This document shows positions 61,203 through 64,000 of a DNA stretch of 64,000 nt, in pieces. Where the stretch lies: NCBI GenBank assembly GCA_027257055.1, contig JAPVLO010000073.1, forward strand, positions 4,101,001 through 4,165,000. Reading direction: 5' to 3'. Made by a program: the position numbers and the translations under genes. Positions within the stretch are counted from its first letter, which is position 1. Every line of letters starts with the position of its first letter. Under the pieces are notes generated by a model that was not told where the DNA came from, ran no database searches, and saw only the letters and a program-made list of their open reading frames with translations. Source of the stretch: Cephalopachus bancanus (lineage: Eukaryota > Chordata > Mammalia > Primates > Tarsiidae).

Positions 61203-61250
<48 letters not shown>

Positions 61251-61255
61251 ATTAA
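60974..61255 (+). mobile_element. 5'-truncated young-type Alu with target duplication
   Basis: The Alu body runs from 60,984 (tggattgcctgagcccac), missing the first part of the left arm, to the A tail at about 61,220. Flanks atataattaa at 60,974-60,983 and 61,246-61,255 are identical. The right arm contains gtggccgggagcggccac without change, and the tail has grown into a (TA)n run at 61,221-61,250. Confidence 0.93.
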
Positions 61256-61319
61256 TATACTATCATTTAAGTGGGATTTTCAAAAAAAAAAAGAAACACA
61301 CAGGTTGAATTTCCCATGT

Positions 61320-61545
61320 AGAAAAAAATCATATTTTTTTATTGTAAAAATGTGGGATACAAATCAGAATTAGGTACATAAGTAGTTTAGGAGCAGGTGA
61401 AGCTTGGGTCAAACTGGTTCTCACTTCCCCTGGTTTAGGGTCAGGTACCCTTAGTGATTTTACATGCACCCCTTCCCCTGGCAGTGTCCCACCACTGCTG
61501 ATCACTCTTTTGTAGTATTGTGATAAATTATATTTAAAATTGAAA
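61320..61545 (-). repeat. L1 3' UTR fragment, inverted
   Basis: It resembles the L1 3' end at 5,536-5,859: 'ggtttagggtcaggtaccct', 'gcaccccttcccctggcagt' and 'agtattgtgataaatt' parallel that copy's 'atcaggtatcc', 'cccttccctcccttgg' and 'gtgttatgataaat'. Confidence 0.65.
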
Positions 61546-61904
61546 ATGTATTTTATATTTTAAAAACTATAAAAATATTTATTGCAGTGGTTCATTTTCT
61601 CTGATTTTTGTGGAAAATCCTGTGACTATGCTTTTGTGAGTTTTTTTTTTTTTAGAACCATATAAAAAGGCTATGATAAGCTAATTGGACTCTTCCCCTG
61701 AATTCCTGGACAATCAATGAGAGGTTCCTGGGCTCAAGTTCCACTTTTCTCTCCCAGTTCTCTGGTTAGTGTCTCTGGATCAGCCTGAAAATGCAGACTG
61801 GAACAGGTTCTATTTTTCTCATGGAATAACTCAAAATGGCCCTGTACTTCTTCCTTTAACACAGGTACTGGTTATTCTCATCATTACGTGTAACTAATAC
61901 CCAT
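61546..61904. other. Intronic, no recognisable gene or repeat
   Basis: AT-rich sequence with no recognised feature. Confidence 0.4.
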
Positions 61905-62115
61905 CTAGAGACTTAACAAAATATTTCCATTTGGATTTTCATGTTTTACCCTTCACCAACCCCATGAGGTGGTGAGAGAACGAATTACCTCCAAGTATAT
62001 TTCAAAGATACTGAAGTTAAATCTGAAAGACAAAGTGACTTGCACAACGTCTCACAGTAAATGAGTTTTATTCAGGATTAGAATCCAAATCACAGGATTC
62101 TACATCTCACCTTCT
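61905..62115 (-). repeat. MIR SINE
   Basis: 'caccaaccccatgaggtggt', then 'caaagtgacttgcacaacgt' and 'tcacagtaaatgag' follow the inverted MIR order, ending in the tRNA-like part 'gattagaatccaaatc'. Confidence 0.75.
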
Positions 62116-64000
62116 CTAAATATATATAGTCTTTCTCTATACACCTGCCCCTTTATCATGCCTCACTAGGTGCCCCTTGTCAAATATGGAGTGGCTGGCA
62201 AGAAAGTCACACTTTTGGTTATTGTTTTATTTTCATATTTCCTTCAAAGGCTTTGTTATTATTATTTTCTTGTCAAATTAGAATATGGAAGTCCAGCTAA
62301 TTGGTTTAATACATATGCACCTTTCCTTATTTCAAAAAAGCACCATACTATGTTTACGTCTGTGGTCACTGACACCTTCAGTTATTCCAAACTTTTCATA
62401 CGTAATTATCAACAGTGTGTGAGATTTCAGAAGTTAGTTCTAAGGCACACTTGAGTGGACTACAGCAAGCCTGACTGATTGTAAACTCTCTAAGTTGAAG
62501 CAGCCCTTAGGAAGACTCATAAAAATGAAGACTTCTGAGGAAACATTTTTATGGCATTTCCTAGGGACTAGGTTTTAATGTCATGTGCACAACAACATCC
62601 TGGGGATAAGTTGAGGGTGGAGACACACACGATCATGAGTCCTTTTTCTAAAGAGGCCATCAATAAATATTTCTCATTTGCATAAATATGCAAAGAAGTC
62701 AATATAGCACTATGCCTTCAATTAAGAGGGAGAAGAATAAAACCATCCCCAAATAATTTAACGTCAACTTTACTCCCCCAGAAATGCTATTCTAAGACTA
62801 TAAGCCACCTATTTCTCAATCTGAGGTAATTTAGTGTTCCATACACTAAAATGGACAGTAAAATCTGTCATTATACTGACCAGGGCCTGATCACATCACT
62901 CAGTCATGCCGGAGCTGCAGATTCTGACTCTGACAGCTCAGTTCTCCAAGTTAGGTTTTAAGGCCCAAGAAGTAGTTATTGGTCTTATGTTTGCTTGTTT
63001 GTTTGTTTTAGTAAAAAAAAAAAATTTAATTCAGAAAATGAACACTCCCACACATTTGTGCTTTTTGCACATTAAGTATATACTCTGTGAACGGTATCAT
63101 TTAAATATTTTTACTTTAACACTGTAGATGTCACCAGATAAACAAACTAAATTGAAGACTTCTTCCCAGTGAGTGTTATAACAAACCCCTCATTTTCCCT
63201 AGGCTTAATGAGGACGAGGAACTGATCATAACCCCAATGTTTATCAAAATAAACAAACCTGAGAAAGACGATGACTGAGGAGTGACGAATCCTCACTTAA
63301 GTAATGGTCTCCATCCCTCAGGGGGGAAAAAGTTTTGAACATATTTAAGATAACGATGATAACCTGTGCCAATTTCATGGTACAGACTTCAAAAAGTTAT
63401 GCAAAAAGATGAGAAGGTATGGTATTTTGTTTGTGTGTTTCAAAAAATCAGGAGTAGATGGTAAGCTGTGTTTACATATGGTCTTCTACTACATACTGTA
63501 GCCAAATTACCTTCCACAGTAAAATTGAAAACTTTTACAAATCTCCTTTAAGGTGAGAGTAATTAGAAATTCTTCTATGTAAGAATATATTTAGTTTAGA
63601 ATATTTATTCATGGTAGCAAAATAGTTTCTTCCACAGAGGTAGTCTCTTCACTGTTACTTAATAAAATCAGCTTATTACAAGTTCCATTCTTCCTTCTCT
63701 CCCTTAGAATAGATTTATTTCAGAATTCTAAGTTTTCTTACTCTAGTGCTGATTTTTCTGGAGTAAATCCATTATTTGGTGCTTAATAAAAGAGTAACAT
63801 AATAATTCAATGCCCAAGTCCTATTTAATGCTTAAATATTATAATATGGATTACACTTATACAATCAAATGACTATTATTGGTCTACTGGCTACAAACAA
63901 TGGTGCCAGAGTTGTATAAAAGTAATGTTTTCCCAGTAAGCCTATAAATATTTGCTGTTATTCTTCTTTTAGTAACTACTTCTAAATGAGCAAACTATGA
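62116..64000. other. Intronic, no recognisable gene or repeat
   Basis: About 1.9 kb to the window edge, AT-rich. Open frames at 62,170-62,454 and 62,906-63,127 have no recognisable domain. Confidence 0.4.

Larger units (their letters stand above)
42727..64000 (-). other. MDFIC: MDFIC upstream intron, continuing past the window
   Basis: The exon at 42,726 starts in phase 1, so at least one coding exon must lie at higher coordinates. I searched the minus strand of this stretch by eye for the expected upstream peptide and found nothing convincing, nor any GC- or CpG-rich promoter block. I infer that the rest of the gene lies beyond 64,000. An unrecognised small or alternative first exon cannot be excluded. 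Confidence 0.65.

Noticed and set aside
1..64000. CRISPR arrays, operons, bacterial or phage genes
   Set aside because: The repeats are eukaryotic SINEs, LINEs and microsatellites. No spaced identical repeats, ribosome binding sites or dense coding were seen.
1..64000. tRNA, snRNA, 7SK, Y RNA and microRNA genes
   Set aside because: No A-box/B-box pairs outside Alu and MIR elements and no recognisable snRNA or Y RNA text. microRNA hairpins cannot be judged by eye.
42727..64000. Further upstream MDFIC exons
   Set aside because: I looked for the expected upstream peptide on the minus strand and found no match with proper splice sites.

Overview
The window is AT-rich, repeat-dense mammalian nuclear DNA. 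Numerous dimeric Alu (7SL-derived) SINEs show that it is primate. It does not look human: the youngest Alus have a right arm carrying GTGGCC-N6-GGCCAC in place of the usual Alu sequence, the L1 3' ends are of an unfamiliar type, and the one protein-coding gene differs from the human protein as I remember it at several residues. The Alus also lack the features I associate with lemur and loris elements. A non-anthropoid haplorhine (tarsier-like) primate fits best, but this is inference.

Only one protein-coding gene is supported: MDFIC (MyoD family inhibitor domain containing), on the minus strand. Two coding exons are visible. An internal exon lies at 42,726-42,451 and the terminal exon, carrying the cysteine-rich I-mfa domain, has its coding part at 10,189-9,942. 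A 32-kb intron (42,450-10,190) separates them and the splice phases match. The 5' exons and promoter are not visible and should lie beyond 64,000. Bases 1-9,941 hold the 3' UTR of unknown length and the downstream intergenic region.

The rest is a layered repeat landscape. The oldest layer is L2 LINEs, including one with reverse-transcriptase remnants at about 30.3-31.4 kb, and MIR SINEs. Above it are hAT and Tigger-like DNA transposons, a MaLR solo LTR (39,631-39,993) and L1 fragments. Younger insertions are two deleted mariner copies, two similar ~215-bp L1-tail elements, and at least fifteen Alus, several with target-site duplications and one pair nested. Five long microsatellites, several short tandem duplications and a recent triplication of a 99-bp unit (12,739-13,035) complete it.

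No RNA gene, CRISPR array, operon or obvious new gene system was found. The leads most worth following are the L1-tail family with a fixed 5' end, the remodelled Alu right arm, the 99-bp triplication, a duplicated AP-1/M-box composite site at 7,011-7,046, the two mariner relics, an LTR-like GC-rich block near 17.55-17.97 kb, and the repeat-poor intronic blocks.
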